A DNA stretch of 64,000 nucleotides from Haloarcula sp. CBA1127 (GCF_001485575.1 NZ_BCNB01000006.1:1426001-1490000), one strand, 5' to 3'; positions 24,854 through 33,291 are shown, numbered from the stretch's first letter. The notes: a model not told the origin generated them from the sequence alone. Numbers and translations: made by a program.

Positions 24854-26208
24854 GGGAGACCAACGACCAGCACGACGCCGACCCCGGCCAGTGCGGCCGC
24901 CAGGGTTGCGAGCATATTGACGCCCTGATTGCCGACGACCGAGCCTTCAACGGTCGCGCCAAGCAGGCTGTCGACGATCATCCCGACCAGCCCACACAGG
25001 AGTATGACGCCACTGCCCACTGTGGTGATGTCTTGCGTGAGCGCGGCGATACCGGCGATGATGCCCGCGCCGACGGCCCCGGCGGCCACACCCTGCCAGG
25101 TGACGCCGCCGTCAGTGCCCGGCTCAACGGGTTTGAGCGTCGTAATGAGCCGTGGGTTGTCGTAGAGCCCGCCGAACTCACTGGAGAACGTGTCGGTCAT
25201 CGCGGCGGCGACAGCCCCGGCGAAGGCATAGAAGAACAAGAGCGGGTTGACAGCGATGTGGCTCGGACTCGCCGCCGCCGCGACGACGGCGAACAACGCG
25301 ACGATGGAGTTTGCGAGTACGTTCCCGCTTCCGCGTGCGCCTTCGTTCTCCTCGGCGATGCCGCGGTCCAGTTTCTCCTCGTAGCGGAACTTCGTCGAGA
25401 GGCCACCGAGCGCGAAAAAGGAAATCAGCATGGCGAACCAGCCGAAACCGCCGAGAACGATGGTCAAAAAGGAGAGGAGAACGCCGGTGAGCATCCCCGG
25501 GAGGGACGCCGTGTCGAGCGCGTAGGACAGATAGCCGAGCAGGACTGTCACGGCGAGCGCGATGACGACGCGCTGTGCCGTCACCGACGGATCGAGTTCG
25601 AAAAACAGCCACAGCAGCAGTCCAACGGTGAGCATCACCAGCGGGTCGTCCCGTTCGAACAGGACCGAGCGAAGCAGGGCAGCGACGAACGCGCCGCTGG
25701 CGGCGAGAAACAGCACGAGTGGAATGTCGACAGCGGCCGCCCCCTCACCGACGGCGGCCTGAATCCGCGTCCCGAGCACCTGCCCCGCGACGCCGGCAAT
25801 GAAGCCGACGAGGACGAAGCCCGCAGTTGCGACCACCTCGTCGGAGCGGACGGTGTACGCGAGTCGCTGGCCGAGGTTCCCGTAGGCGACGATGACGACG
25901 ACGCCGACGAACACCGGCACCGGTAAACTGAACCGAACGGCAAGCAGCGCGAGCCCGGCGGCGGCAAGCGAGAAGGCCGCCAGGCCGTACAGTTTCCCGT
26001 CCTCGTAGTCACCGGGGCGCGCGAACAGGTCGAACAACCGCGAGTCCTGTCCGATGACCGTGACGCCGAGCGCGGCGACGAGGACGAAGGGTGCGATAGC
26101 GGCGACAGTCGCGAGTTCGAGCGAGCGAAAGCCCGTTGCGGCCGGAACGGCGACCGCGAGGGTCCCCACGGCGGCGAACGCACCTGCCCGACGGACTGTG
26201 CCAGTCAC
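24850..26208 (-). CDS. DUF92 family membrane protein
   Basis: A 452-residue protein with about 12 hydrophobic helices. The C-terminal half matches DUF92/TMEM19: SFFALGGLSTKFRYEEK, then MTDTFSSEFGGL and TTLKPVEPGTDGGVTW. The plant member VTE6 is a phytyl-phosphate kinase, so an isoprenoid phosphate kinase role is possible (inference). The N-terminal half is an additional hydrophobic region, so the protein is longer than bacterial DUF92 (about 250). Its divergent neighbour is the cis-prenyltransferase-like gene at 26268, which fits an isoprenoid theme. Confidence 0.85.
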   Translation of the reverse strand: MTGTVRRAGAFAAVGTLAVAVPAATGFRSLELATVAAIAPFVLVAALGVTVIGQDSRLFDLFARPGDYEDGKLYGLAAFSLAAAGLALLAVRFSLPVPVFVGVVVIVAYGNLGQRLAYTVRSDEVVATAGFVLVGFIAGVAGQVLGTRIQAAVGEGAAAVDIPLVLFLAASGAFVAALLRSVLFERDDPLVMLTVGLLLWLFFELDPSVTAQRVVIALAVTVLLGYLSYALDTASLPGMLTGVLLSFLTIVLGGFGWFAMLISFFALGGLSTKFRYEEKLDRGIAEENEGARGSGNVLANSIVALFAVVAAAASPSHIAVNPLLFFYAFAGAVAAAMTDTFSSEFGGLYDNPRLITTLKPVEPGTDGGVTWQGVAAGAVGAGIIAGIAALTQDITTVGSGVILLCGLVGMIVDSLLGATVEGSVVGNQGVNMLATLAAALAGVGVVLVVGLP

Positions 26209-26267
26209 GTCCCACCGGTATCCCCGAGAGGCACTTACCCTTTCCGAACTGTGGAGGCGACAGTACC

Positions 26268-26912
26268 GTGAGATTTACTGGGGCCGTCAGCATACCGGCG
26301 GACGTGGGACTATACGACCGATATCTCGCGATGCGCGTTCGGCGCAGCGACGCCGACCTGCCCGAGACGGTCGCGCTGGTGATTACGGAGCGAGACCTGC
26401 TTGGAGACGGTGCATACAGGACCTTAGAGCGGTTTTTCGACTGGGCTGTTCAGTACGGCACCGACACCGTCGTCGTCTACGTGAGCGTTCTTGATGAGGA
26501 GGCGATCCCGACGCTGCAGCGCGAACTCGAAAGCGTCACCGCGCCACGGGAGATCGCGGTCAGAGTACCGGACGACGAGACGACAGCCGACGCTCCGATT
26601 CAGATTTCAATCGGACTCGGCGGGCAGTCAGAGTTCGCGACGGCCGTCCAAAAACTGGCAGAAGATGTTGACGCAGGCTCACTCGACCCGGGCGACATCG
26701 ACGAGGCCGCAGTTGAGGAGCATCTCGTCTTTCCGACCGACCCGGATCTGGTCATCAAGACCGGGGCCGAGCGGCTTTCGGATTTCATGATCTGGCAGTC
26801 CGTGTATTCGGAGCTGTATTTCACCGACGTGAACTGGCAGAACTTCCGGCTGCGAGATTACTTGCGGGCGCTGCGAGATTATCAGGAGCGACAGCGGCGC
26901 TTTGGCCGCTAG
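26268..26912 (+). CDS. Non-catalytic cis-prenyltransferase homologue (NgBR-like subunit)
   Basis: A 214-residue UppS-family protein. The C-terminal half is plainly homologous to cis-prenyltransferases: IKTGAERLSDFMIWQ (163-177), SELYFTDVNWQNF, and a final QERQRRFGR. At the place of the catalytic MDGNRR motif it reads VITERD (about 38-43), so the essential Asp is absent. The tail RFG (211-213) matches the RxG motif that NgBR/Nus1 subunits donate to the active site of their partner. The full UppS gene is convergent, 4 bp away. GTG 26268 is chosen because an AT-rich box lies about 30 bp upstream and the upstream frame is anti-sense to the DUF92 gene. Confidence 0.8.
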   Translation: MRFTGAVSIPADVGLYDRYLAMRVRRSDADLPETVALVITERDLLGDGAYRTLERFFDWAVQYGTDTVVVYVSVLDEEAIPTLQRELESVTAPREIAVRVPDDETTADAPIQISIGLGGQSEFATAVQKLAEDVDAGSLDPGDIDEAAVEEHLVFPTDPDLVIKTGAERLSDFMIWQSVYSELYFTDVNWQNFRLRDYLRALRDYQERQRRFGR

Positions 26913-26916
26913 GATA

Positions 26917-27852
26917 TCAGTCCGCGAGGTCGTACTCTTCGTCGAGTTGCTCGCGTTCGGTACTCGGGAGCGCGTCACGGAACCGCCCGAGCATCCGCTT
27001 GGCCGTCGGCAGTTCCGACTGCTCGATGGCACGAACCAGTGCCAGTGACCGCTCGGCACGGGTCGTCCGCCAGGAATCCTCGCGATTCTGGTACGTTCGG
27101 ATCGCCCGCAGGAAGTCGACCTTCCGGAATTCGGGCCAGTAGGGCGTACAGAAGAACGTGGCGGCCTCGTTGCCGTTGGCGTGCCACGGCAGGAAGTTCG
27201 AGGTGCGTTCGTCACCGCCGGTTCGAACGATGAGATCAACGTCGCGGGTCGGCCCCTCGTAAAGCCGCTCTTCGATGGTTTCCGCAGAGACGTCCGTCGG
27301 GTCGAGAGTCTCGTTTTCGACAGCGGCGGCAACGTCGCGGGCCGCACCGAGCAACTCGGCCCGGCCGCCATAGGCCAGCGCGATGTTGAGGTTGAGCTGA
27401 TCGTACTGGGCGGTTCGCCCTTCAGCGTAGTCGATAGCGTCACGTACCCGCTCGGGTAGCATCTCCGTCTCGCCGATGGCGCGGATACACACGCCGGCCT
27501 CGTGGACTCGGTCGGCGTCGGCAAACGTTCGGAGCTTCTGTTCGACGAGGTCGAAGATGTGCTCGCGCTCCTCGGGGTCGCGATCGAAATTCTCCGTCGA
27601 GAACGTGTACAGCGTCACCTCACGAATGCCGAGTTCGTCGCACCAGTTCAACAGTGCCTCCGTCGTTTGGGCCCCTTCCCTGTGGCCCTCCTGCTTTTTC
27701 GCGCCCTGCTTTTCAGCGTATCTTCGGTTCCCGTCCATAATGACTGCGACGTGGTCCGGCGTTCCAGACAGTTCCCACTGGAGCAATCGCTCGTAGGCTG
27801 CATATCCCAGTCGCTTCCCCCTCGATAGCATCGTTGTGTACATTTCAACCAC
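26917..27852 (-). CDS. uppS: Isoprenyl diphosphate (undecaprenyl-type) synthase, catalytic cis-prenyltransferase
   Basis: A 311-residue enzyme adding isopentenyl diphosphate in cis to make the long polyprenyl phosphate carrier used for glycosylation. The catalytic motif MDGNRR is at 39-44 (D40 binds the diphosphate). YTFSTENF is at 82-89 and RTGGDERTSNF at 210-220. After YQNRED the chain continues for about 50 residues without an RxG motif, unlike single-subunit bacterial enzymes. It therefore probably needs the NgBR-like protein encoded next to it. Start: ATG 27852 is used, but M8 (27831), giving MLSRGKRLGYAAYERL, is equally plausible. Confidence 0.9.
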   Translation of the reverse strand: MVEMYTTMLSRGKRLGYAAYERLLQWELSGTPDHVAVIMDGNRRYAEKQGAKKQEGHREGAQTTEALLNWCDELGIREVTLYTFSTENFDRDPEEREHIFDLVEQKLRTFADADRVHEAGVCIRAIGETEMLPERVRDAIDYAEGRTAQYDQLNLNIALAYGGRAELLGAARDVAAAVENETLDPTDVSAETIEERLYEGPTRDVDLIVRTGGDERTSNFLPWHANGNEAATFFCTPYWPEFRKVDFLRAIRTYQNREDSWRTTRAERSLALVRAIEQSELPTAKRMLGRFRDALPSTEREQLDEEYDLAD

Positions 27853-27924
27853 TCAATAAGGGCTTTGTGGAAGGGATCGGGTACAGTTATTTCCTCCCTA
27901 ATCTATCGAAATATATGCGCATAG

Positions 27925-27934
27925 TTTTAATATA
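27925..27934 (+). promoter_or_regulatory. TATA box for the tandem cold-shock genes
   Basis: TTTTAATATA lies 25-34 bp before the ATG at 27959, the best-looking TATA element in the window. It implies a leaderless mRNA and strong transcription. Confidence 0.65.
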
Positions 27935-27958
27935 CCCCGGCTTAACGTTCAAATTGCA

Positions 27959-28153
27959 ATGGCGACCGGTACGGTAGACTTCTTCAACGACACAGGCGGT
28001 TACGGTTTCATCGATACCGAAGACTCCGACGAGGACGTCTTCTTCCACATGGAGGACATCGACGGTCCTGACCTCGAGGAGGGGCAAGAAGTGGAATTCG
28101 AGATTGAGCAGGCCGACAAAGGCCCGCGCGCGAAAAACCTCACGCGGCTGTAA
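27959..28153 (+). CDS. Cold-shock domain protein (copy 1)
   Basis: A 64-residue single cold-shock domain that would bind single-stranded RNA or DNA. RNP1-like [10 protein letters not shown] and RNP2-like DVFFHMED are present; the bacterial KGFGFI is changed to GGYGFI. It is very acidic for a nucleic acid binder, as usual in halophiles. A second copy starts 2 bp after this stop, and the pair share one promoter. Confidence 0.95.
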   Translation: MATGTVDFFNDTGGYGFIDTEDSDEDVFFHMEDIDGPDLEEGQEVEFEIEQADKGPRAKNLTRL

Positions 28154-28155
28154 CC

Positions 28156-28350
28156 ATGGCGACAGGCACTGTAGACTTCTTCAACGATACGGGTGGCTAC
28201 GGTTTCATCGAAACCGACGATGCCGACGAAGACGTGTTCTTCCACATGGAAGACGTCGGCGGCCCGGACTTAGAAGAAGGGCAAGAAGTCGAATTCGACA
28301 TCGAACAGGCAGATAAAGGCCCGCGGGCGAAGAACCTCGAGCGACTGTAA
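28156..28350 (+). CDS. Cold-shock domain protein (copy 2)
   Basis: A 64-residue cold-shock domain differing from copy 1 at 7 positions (57 of 64 identical by eye). Differences are mostly Asp/Glu swaps plus I34V, D35G and T62E. It lies 2 bp downstream of copy 1, so it is co-transcribed. The pair is a recent tandem duplication. A terminator hairpin follows directly. Confidence 0.95.
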   Translation: MATGTVDFFNDTGGYGFIETDDADEDVFFHMEDVGGPDLEEGQEVEFDIEQADKGPRAKNLERL

Positions 28351-28370
28351 GCGAGGGCGGCTCGCTTTTC
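28350..28370 (+). terminator. Terminator after the cold-shock genes
   Basis: AGCGAG (28350-28355), loop GGCGG, CTCGCT (28361-28366), then TTT. A 6-bp perfect stem followed by a short T run begins at the last base of the stop codon of copy 2. Confidence 0.55.
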
Positions 28371-28523
28371 AACGGGTTCGGGACCGACTGAGCGGTGCGA
28401 CTCGGTAGCGTGTGGGTTCCCACCGCTGTCGCTGCACCGCCTCTCGAACCGAATATCTTCGGGTAGACCTATCAGCACTCTGAATCCGAAGTGCCTTAGG
28501 GACAGCAACACCGACCGCATGGT

Positions 28524-28934
28524 ATGAGCGAGGCCGACGCACTCGACGATGACCTTTACCGCCGGACCAAACAGCTACTTGAGCCGGGCGAGATTCAGCT
28601 CAACGGCGCTGTCGTCCACACGGAGTACGACGGTAGCGACGAGATAGAGATGATGCAGGCCACCATCGAGGTCGGTGAGTTCATCGCCGAGGGCGCTGGT
28701 CTGGACCCGACAGACACGTTCGTCTACTCCGGCAGCGACGACCCCGAGTTCGCGTCGAACCAGCATCAGGGCCTCACGCTGGACGACGAGGAGTTCGTCT
28801 GGGAGTGTCAGCAGCTCCTTCGCAACGGTTCCTTCGATCTAGTGTTCTACTACGAGGCGAGCGCCGACCACGACGGGATTCTCGAAGCTGTCGAGGACGC
28901 TGGCTACGCAGTCACCGGCGTCGAAGGCGAGTAA
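28524..28934 (+). CDS. Conserved haloarchaeal protein (possibly DUF5778)
   Basis: A 136-residue acidic soluble protein without signal or membrane segment. It begins MSEADALDDDLYRRTKQLLEPG and has a mixed alpha/beta pattern, with FDLVFYYEASADHDGIL near the C-terminus. I believe it belongs to a family restricted to haloarchaea (DUF5778) but am not certain. Function unknown. It converges on the zinc-ribbon gene at 28940. Confidence 0.65.
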   Translation: MSEADALDDDLYRRTKQLLEPGEIQLNGAVVHTEYDGSDEIEMMQATIEVGEFIAEGAGLDPTDTFVYSGSDDPEFASNQHQGLTLDDEEFVWECQQLLRNGSFDLVFYYEASADHDGILEAVEDAGYAVTGVEGE

Positions 28935-28939
28935 GCCTG

Positions 28940-29230
28940 TCAATCGCCGGTCGACAGCCGCTCTTGGCAATTGTGACAGTACGTGTAGTTGGGACCGTTC
29001 GCTGCGCCACAGATACGACAGCTCCTTGCGTCGACTGCAGCCTGTTCGAAGTAGGCGTTGAGCTGGCCGGTGTCGCGACCGTTGCGTTGGCCGCTGAACT
29101 GCTCGACCAGCGTATCATGTGCGGCGTAATCCATGAGCCGGAACATGAGGACAAACCACAGCGGCACCCCTATCAGGACGAACAGGTAGACCAGCAGCCG
29201 GACTGTCAGTTCGGCTGTCGAGATTGCCAC
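28940..29230 (-). CDS. Membrane-anchored zinc-ribbon protein
   Basis: A 96-residue protein with one N-terminal hydrophobic helix (about residues 9-30) and a C-terminal zinc ribbon CRICGAANGPNYTYCHNC, which has two CxxC pairs. The ribbon would face the cytoplasm if the N-terminus is outside. Function unknown; possibly an adaptor. Its start is 111 bp from the divergent siroheme decarboxylase gene. Confidence 0.8.
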   Translation of the reverse strand: MAISTAELTVRLLVYLFVLIGVPLWFVLMFRLMDYAAHDTLVEQFSGQRNGRDTGQLNAYFEQAAVDARSCRICGAANGPNYTYCHNCQERLSTGD

Positions 29231-29341
29231 ACGTGAACTAGGGGCGCAAAGGCGTAAAACGCTCCGGCGACCCGGATATGCGGGCCGCGTTCGCTCGCCT
29301 GTCCCGGGCTGTTTTTATTCGCAGAACTCCCAGCTTTCGGT

Positions 29342-30397
29342 ATGAGCGAAGACCTCGGGACGGTAGACCGGGCGGTGTTGAACGCCTTCCAGGGCGGCTT
29401 CCCGGTCGTCGAACGGCCGTTCGAACCGGCCGCGGCGGCCCTCGCCGACCACGGCGTCGACATCGACGCGGATGAGCTGTTAGCGCGCGTACAGGACCTC
29501 GACGACGCGGGCGTACTCACGCGGTTCGGGGCACTCATCAACGCCGAAGCGATCGGCGGCACCGCCACGCTTGTCGCAACCCACGCCCCAGAGGACAGCT
29601 ACGACGAACACGCCGAGATGGTAAACGCGTACCCAGAGGTTGCGCACAATTACGAGCGCGAACATCCGCATCTAAATATGTGGTTCGTGGTCTCGGTGGC
29701 CGAGGAAAGTCGAGTCGAGGAGGTTCTGGCCGAAATCGAGGCAGAAACCGGTGAGAAGACGTACAACCTCCCGAAACAGCAGGAGTTTCACGTCGGCGCG
29801 AAGTTCCCCGTCGAGGGGCCACAGACCCAGGACCTCGACTGCTCGGATCTGGGGCCGGACGTAACACCGACGGACAGCCAGTCCCTGACCGCCGACGAAC
29901 TGGACCTCGTGTTGGAAATCCAGGACGGGCTCCCGGTCACCGCCACGCCGTACGCTGACGTGGCCGACGAAATCGATGCCGACGTTGATTGGGTACTGGA
30001 GACAATACAGCGGTTCAACATGGAGGGAAAGGTCCGCCGCGTCGGCGTTATCCCGAACCACTACGCGCTCGGCTACAGCGAGAACGGGATGACCGTCTGG
30101 GATGTGCCCGACGAGGTCATCGACGAGGTCGGCCCCGCTATCGCCGAGTTCGACTTCGTGACACACTGCTACGAGCGGCCCCGCCACGACGACGTCTGGC
30201 CGTACAACTTCTTCGCGATGACCCATGGGCGAAGCGAAGCGGAGAGTCAGGAGCGTATCCAGCAGGTCCGCGACCGGATGGCCGAACACTGGGACGTCTC
30301 CGAGGACGACTGGGACACGCTGTTCTCGACGCGGATTCTGAAAAAGACGGGTATCAGGCTGGACGAACGAGCGCGACAGAACACAGAAACGGCGTGA
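29342..30397 (+). CDS. ahbAB: Siroheme decarboxylase, fused AhbA-AhbB
   Basis: A 351-residue protein made of two homologous Lrp/AsnC-like halves. In the alternative heme pathway AhbA and AhbB convert siroheme to 12,18-didecarboxysiroheme. The first half (about 1-165) has RFGALINAEAIGG and the substrate motif HNYEREHPHLNMWF (102-115). The second half (about 180-340) has RRVGVIPNHYALGY and THCYERPRHDDVWPYNFF. In most organisms the two are separate proteins that form a heterodimer; here they are one chain. Next genes are precorrin-2 dehydrogenase and hemA, confirming a tetrapyrrole role over a generic Lrp regulator. Confidence 0.85.
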   Translation: MSEDLGTVDRAVLNAFQGGFPVVERPFEPAAAALADHGVDIDADELLARVQDLDDAGVLTRFGALINAEAIGGTATLVATHAPEDSYDEHAEMVNAYPEVAHNYEREHPHLNMWFVVSVAEESRVEEVLAEIEAETGEKTYNLPKQQEFHVGAKFPVEGPQTQDLDCSDLGPDVTPTDSQSLTADELDLVLEIQDGLPVTATPYADVADEIDADVDWVLETIQRFNMEGKVRRVGVIPNHYALGYSENGMTVWDVPDEVIDEVGPAIAEFDFVTHCYERPRHDDVWPYNFFAMTHGRSEAESQERIQQVRDRMAEHWDVSEDDWDTLFSTRILKKTGIRLDERARQNTETA

Positions 30398-30443
30398 CCG
30401 TGCGTATGCAGGACCGCAGTGCCGAATCAGGGAGTGCCAACCG

Positions 30444-31091
30444 ATGATTCCGCTCATGCACGACTTCGAGGGCGAGACGGTTCTCGTCGTCGGCGGCGGT
30501 CCGGTCGGCGCACGCAAGGCCCGCACGTTCGCTACGGAGGCGAGCGTCGTCGTCCTTAGCCCCGAATTCGGCGACCGGACGTTCGCGGACGCGGAAAAGG
30601 TCCGGGCTGCACCGACCCCGGAGGACGCCACGGAGTGGGTCAAGCGGACCGACCCGGCGCTGGTCGTCGCCGCGACGGACGACTCCGACCTGAACGACGC
30701 CTTTAGCACGGCTGCCGAGGAGCACGGCGCGCTCGTCAACCGCGCCGACGACCACGGCGACCAGTCGTTCGGCAACGTCGTCGTGCCGGCGACGGTGCGG
30801 GACGACCCCGTGACGCTCGCGATTGCGACCGGCGGGCGCGCGCCGGCGCTGTCGAAACACCTTCGCGAGCGGTTCGAAGACGAGTTCGGAAACGCTGGTC
30901 TGATGGCCGAGGTCGTCGGCGACCTCCGTGAGGACCTGCGCGACCGGGGGGTCCCGGCGGCCGAACGGCGTGACGCCGTCAGGTTCGTTGTCAGGTCACG
31001 GGAAGTTTGGAAGGCTTTAGATAGTGGCAGGTACAAGGGAGAGCAAGTAGCTAGAGACGTGATCGGAGAGTTACCTGGTGATCAAATGTGA
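30444..31091 (+). CDS. Precorrin-2 dehydrogenase / siroheme synthase N-terminal type
   Basis: A 215-residue NAD-binding protein that oxidises precorrin-2 to sirohydrochlorin, and may also insert iron as Met8p does. The nucleotide-binding loop VLVVGGGPVGARKA is near residues 12-25. VVAATDDSDLNDAF and FGNVVVPATV are typical of the CysG N-terminal/SirC family. No methyltransferase domain is fused. Its stop overlaps the GTG of hemA, so the two are translationally coupled. It provides the precursor for the decarboxylase encoded just upstream. Confidence 0.92.
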   Translation: MIPLMHDFEGETVLVVGGGPVGARKARTFATEASVVVLSPEFGDRTFADAEKVRAAPTPEDATEWVKRTDPALVVAATDDSDLNDAFSTAAEEHGALVNRADDHGDQSFGNVVVPATVRDDPVTLAIATGGRAPALSKHLRERFEDEFGNAGLMAEVVGDLREDLRDRGVPAAERRDAVRFVVRSREVWKALDSGRYKGEQVARDVIGELPGDQM

Positions 31092-32434
31092 GAGGGGACA
31101 CTGGTGCAATTGTTGGGGTCTGTATCTCCCATGAGCGCGCAAGCGTCGACCAATTAGAGACCGCTGCGGCGGATAGCGAGCGCCATGCGGTCGAATCCTT
31201 GCTCGCGAACCCCGCGGTCGAAGAAGCGATTGCGCTACAGACGTGTAACCGTACCGAAGGGTACGTCGTTGTCTCTGATCACGAGGACGGGCTTGACGCG
31301 CTCGAACTGTTCACCCGCGCCGTGCCCGACGACGTCGTTGTTGAGATGGGTCACGAGGAGAGTCTCCGTCACTTGCTCCGAGTAGCCGCCGGGCTTGAAT
31401 CGATTGTGCTTGGCGAAGACCAGATCCTTGGCCAGCTTCGAACCGCCTATGAGACCGCCCGCGGCGTTGGCGGCATCGGACCGATGCTGGAAGACGGTGT
31501 CACGAAGGCGATTCACGTCGGCGAACGCGCCCGCACGGAGACGAAAATCAACGAGGGTGTCGTCTCGATTGCCTCCGCCGCGGTTCGCCTTCTCAAACAG
31601 GAGAGTTCGCTAGCAGACGGGACAGCGCTCGTTGTCGGGGCTGGCGAGATGGGCCAGCTCGCTGTGGATGCGCTCAGTGAGGAGGTAGACCGGCTACTCG
31701 TGGCCAACCGGACGGTCCCACACGCGGAGCATATCGCCGACTCAGTCGACATCGACGCCAGTGCGGTTGCGCTCGACGGCATCGAAGCGGCTGTCTCTGA
31801 GGCCAGTGCCGTCATTTCGGCGACAGGGAGCGGTGATCAGGTGTTCGATATCGGAACCTTCAGCGATGCCGGCGAGGTGTCGATTGTCGACATCGCCCAG
31901 CCGCGTGACGTCCCGGCCGGCGCGGACCGACTCCCGTCGGTGACGGTGTACGATCTCGATGCACTGGAGTCGGTGACCGCCGAAACGCGGAACAAGCGAC
32001 AGCGAGCCGCCGAAGCGGTCGAGCGTATCGTCGACGAGGAGTTCGACCGCCTGCTCACGCAGTACAAGCGCAAACGCGCCGACAGGGTCATCTCGACGAT
32101 GTACGAAAGCGCCGAACAGGTCAAGGCAGCAGAAATAAACAGTGCGCTCTCGGCAGCTGACTTCGATGATGAACAGGCCGAAGTCGTTGAAGCAATGGCC
32201 GACGCTATCGTCTCGCAGATCCTCGCCGCACCGACCAAGAGCCTGCGCGACGCCGCGGAGGAGGATGACTGGTCGACGATTCATACGGCGCTCCAGCTGT
32301 TCGACCCGGACTTCGGCGGCCCCGACCAGGCTACCCCGCCCGAGTTCACCCAAGGCATGTCGGTCGAGGACATCCCTGACGGTATGCGCGACGAGATCCC
32401 GAACGCGATGCTCGACCGGCTCTCTGACGACTGA
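31088..32434 (+). CDS. hemA: Glutamyl-tRNA reductase
   Basis: A 448-residue enzyme that reduces glutamyl-tRNA to glutamate 1-semialdehyde, the first committed step of C5 tetrapyrrole synthesis. The active-site cysteine is C53 in LQTCNRTEGY. The catalytic-domain stretch GEDQILGQLRTAY and NADPH-binding loop VVGAGEMG are present. A long helical dimerisation domain forms the C-terminus. The GTG start overlaps the stop of the precorrin-2 dehydrogenase. It is the third gene of the tetrapyrrole operon. Confidence 0.96.
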   Translation: MRGDTGAIVGVCISHERASVDQLETAAADSERHAVESLLANPAVEEAIALQTCNRTEGYVVVSDHEDGLDALELFTRAVPDDVVVEMGHEESLRHLLRVAAGLESIVLGEDQILGQLRTAYETARGVGGIGPMLEDGVTKAIHVGERARTETKINEGVVSIASAAVRLLKQESSLADGTALVVGAGEMGQLAVDALSEEVDRLLVANRTVPHAEHIADSVDIDASAVALDGIEAAVSEASAVISATGSGDQVFDIGTFSDAGEVSIVDIAQPRDVPAGADRLPSVTVYDLDALESVTAETRNKRQRAAEAVERIVDEEFDRLLTQYKRKRADRVISTMYESAEQVKAAEINSALSAADFDDEQAEVVEAMADAIVSQILAAPTKSLRDAAEEDDWSTIHTALQLFDPDFGGPDQATPPEFTQGMSVEDIPDGMRDEIPNAMLDRLSDD

Positions 32435-32475
32435 CCACGCCCACCTTTTTGCCCACGCCGCCCGACGTAGCCGAT

Positions 32476-32754
32476 ATGGCAGACTTGCTCTCTGACGACG
32501 AGATTAGCGACCGGCTACCCGAGCAATGGACCCGCGAAGGCGACGAAATCGTCCGCGTCTTCGAGTTCGACGGCTATCTGGACGCGTCGGGCTTTCTGAG
32601 CGCCGCGGCGGGCCTCGCAGAGGACGCGTGGCATCATCCGGAGATGACCATCCGATGGGGCGAAGTCGAAGTCCGACTCACGACCCACGACGCAGGCGGC
32701 ATCACTGAAAACGACATCGGCCTGGCCGAGCGGCTGAACGGCATCCACGACTGA
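32476..32754 (+). CDS. 4a-hydroxytetrahydrobiopterin dehydratase (PCD/DCoH)
   Basis: A 92-residue pterin carbinolamine dehydratase. The motif DAWHHPEMTIRWGEVEVRLTTHD contains the paired histidines and later His of the active site (HHP...H). A second in-frame ATG at 32449 exists, but MADLLSDDEISDRLP is the standard N-terminus. It follows hemA by 41 bp on the same strand. A link to pterin metabolism is known for the family; a link with the heme genes is not. Confidence 0.93.
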   Translation: MADLLSDDEISDRLPEQWTREGDEIVRVFEFDGYLDASGFLSAAAGLAEDAWHHPEMTIRWGEVEVRLTTHDAGGITENDIGLAERLNGIHD

Positions 32755-32758
32755 GGGT

Positions 32759-33184
32759 GTGACCGTGGACACGACCGACGGACTTGCGGCGCTCCAGCCG
32801 ACCGACCCCGACGGCGCGACCGCCCGGTACGTATTTCGGGTGGAACTCCGGCTGGAGCCAGACGCTGATGGGCTGTGGACCGATCCCGACCGGTTCGAGA
32901 CGACGCTGTATCGGGCGGCCGACGACCCGGGGACCAGCGGCTGGCTGTTCTTCCGGGACACGCTTTGGCGGGGCGAGCTGGCCGACGAACCGCACTTCCG
33001 TCGGCTCGTCGAGGACGAACTCGGCTATCAGGTCGTTTCGGTGTCGTTCAGTGAACTCCGGACTGACGAGGCGTATCTGGATTCACTGAAAGCCGAAATC
33101 GCCGACGACCTGACCCTGTTTAACGCTGACTCGGTCAGCGAGGTGCTCACCAAGTATCTCGGCAGTTCAGTTCGTGTGGCGTAA
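32759..33184 (+). CDS. LWR-salt family protein
   Basis: A 141-residue soluble protein of the haloarchaeal family named after its Leu-Trp-Arg motif, here DTLWRGELAD (LWR at 69-71). It has a mixed alpha/beta pattern with no signal peptide. It starts GTG 4 bp after the pterin dehydratase stop, so they are probably co-transcribed. Function unknown. Confidence 0.75.
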   Translation: MTVDTTDGLAALQPTDPDGATARYVFRVELRLEPDADGLWTDPDRFETTLYRAADDPGTSGWLFFRDTLWRGELADEPHFRRLVEDELGYQVVSVSFSELRTDEAYLDSLKAEIADDLTLFNADSVSEVLTKYLGSSVRVA

Positions 33185-33291
33185 CAGGAACCGTCACTGC
33201 GTAGTCAGTGGCTACAGGCCGGTTATACGCAGCAAAACCGGTCGTAGGGCCCGAAAGACTTTATCAGAGAATCGCTAAATAATCTATCCTC

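Noticed and set aside
29342-30397. Annotation as a plain Lrp/AsnC transcription regulator
   Set aside because: The double-half layout, HNYxRxH motif and tetrapyrrole neighbours fit siroheme decarboxylase better.
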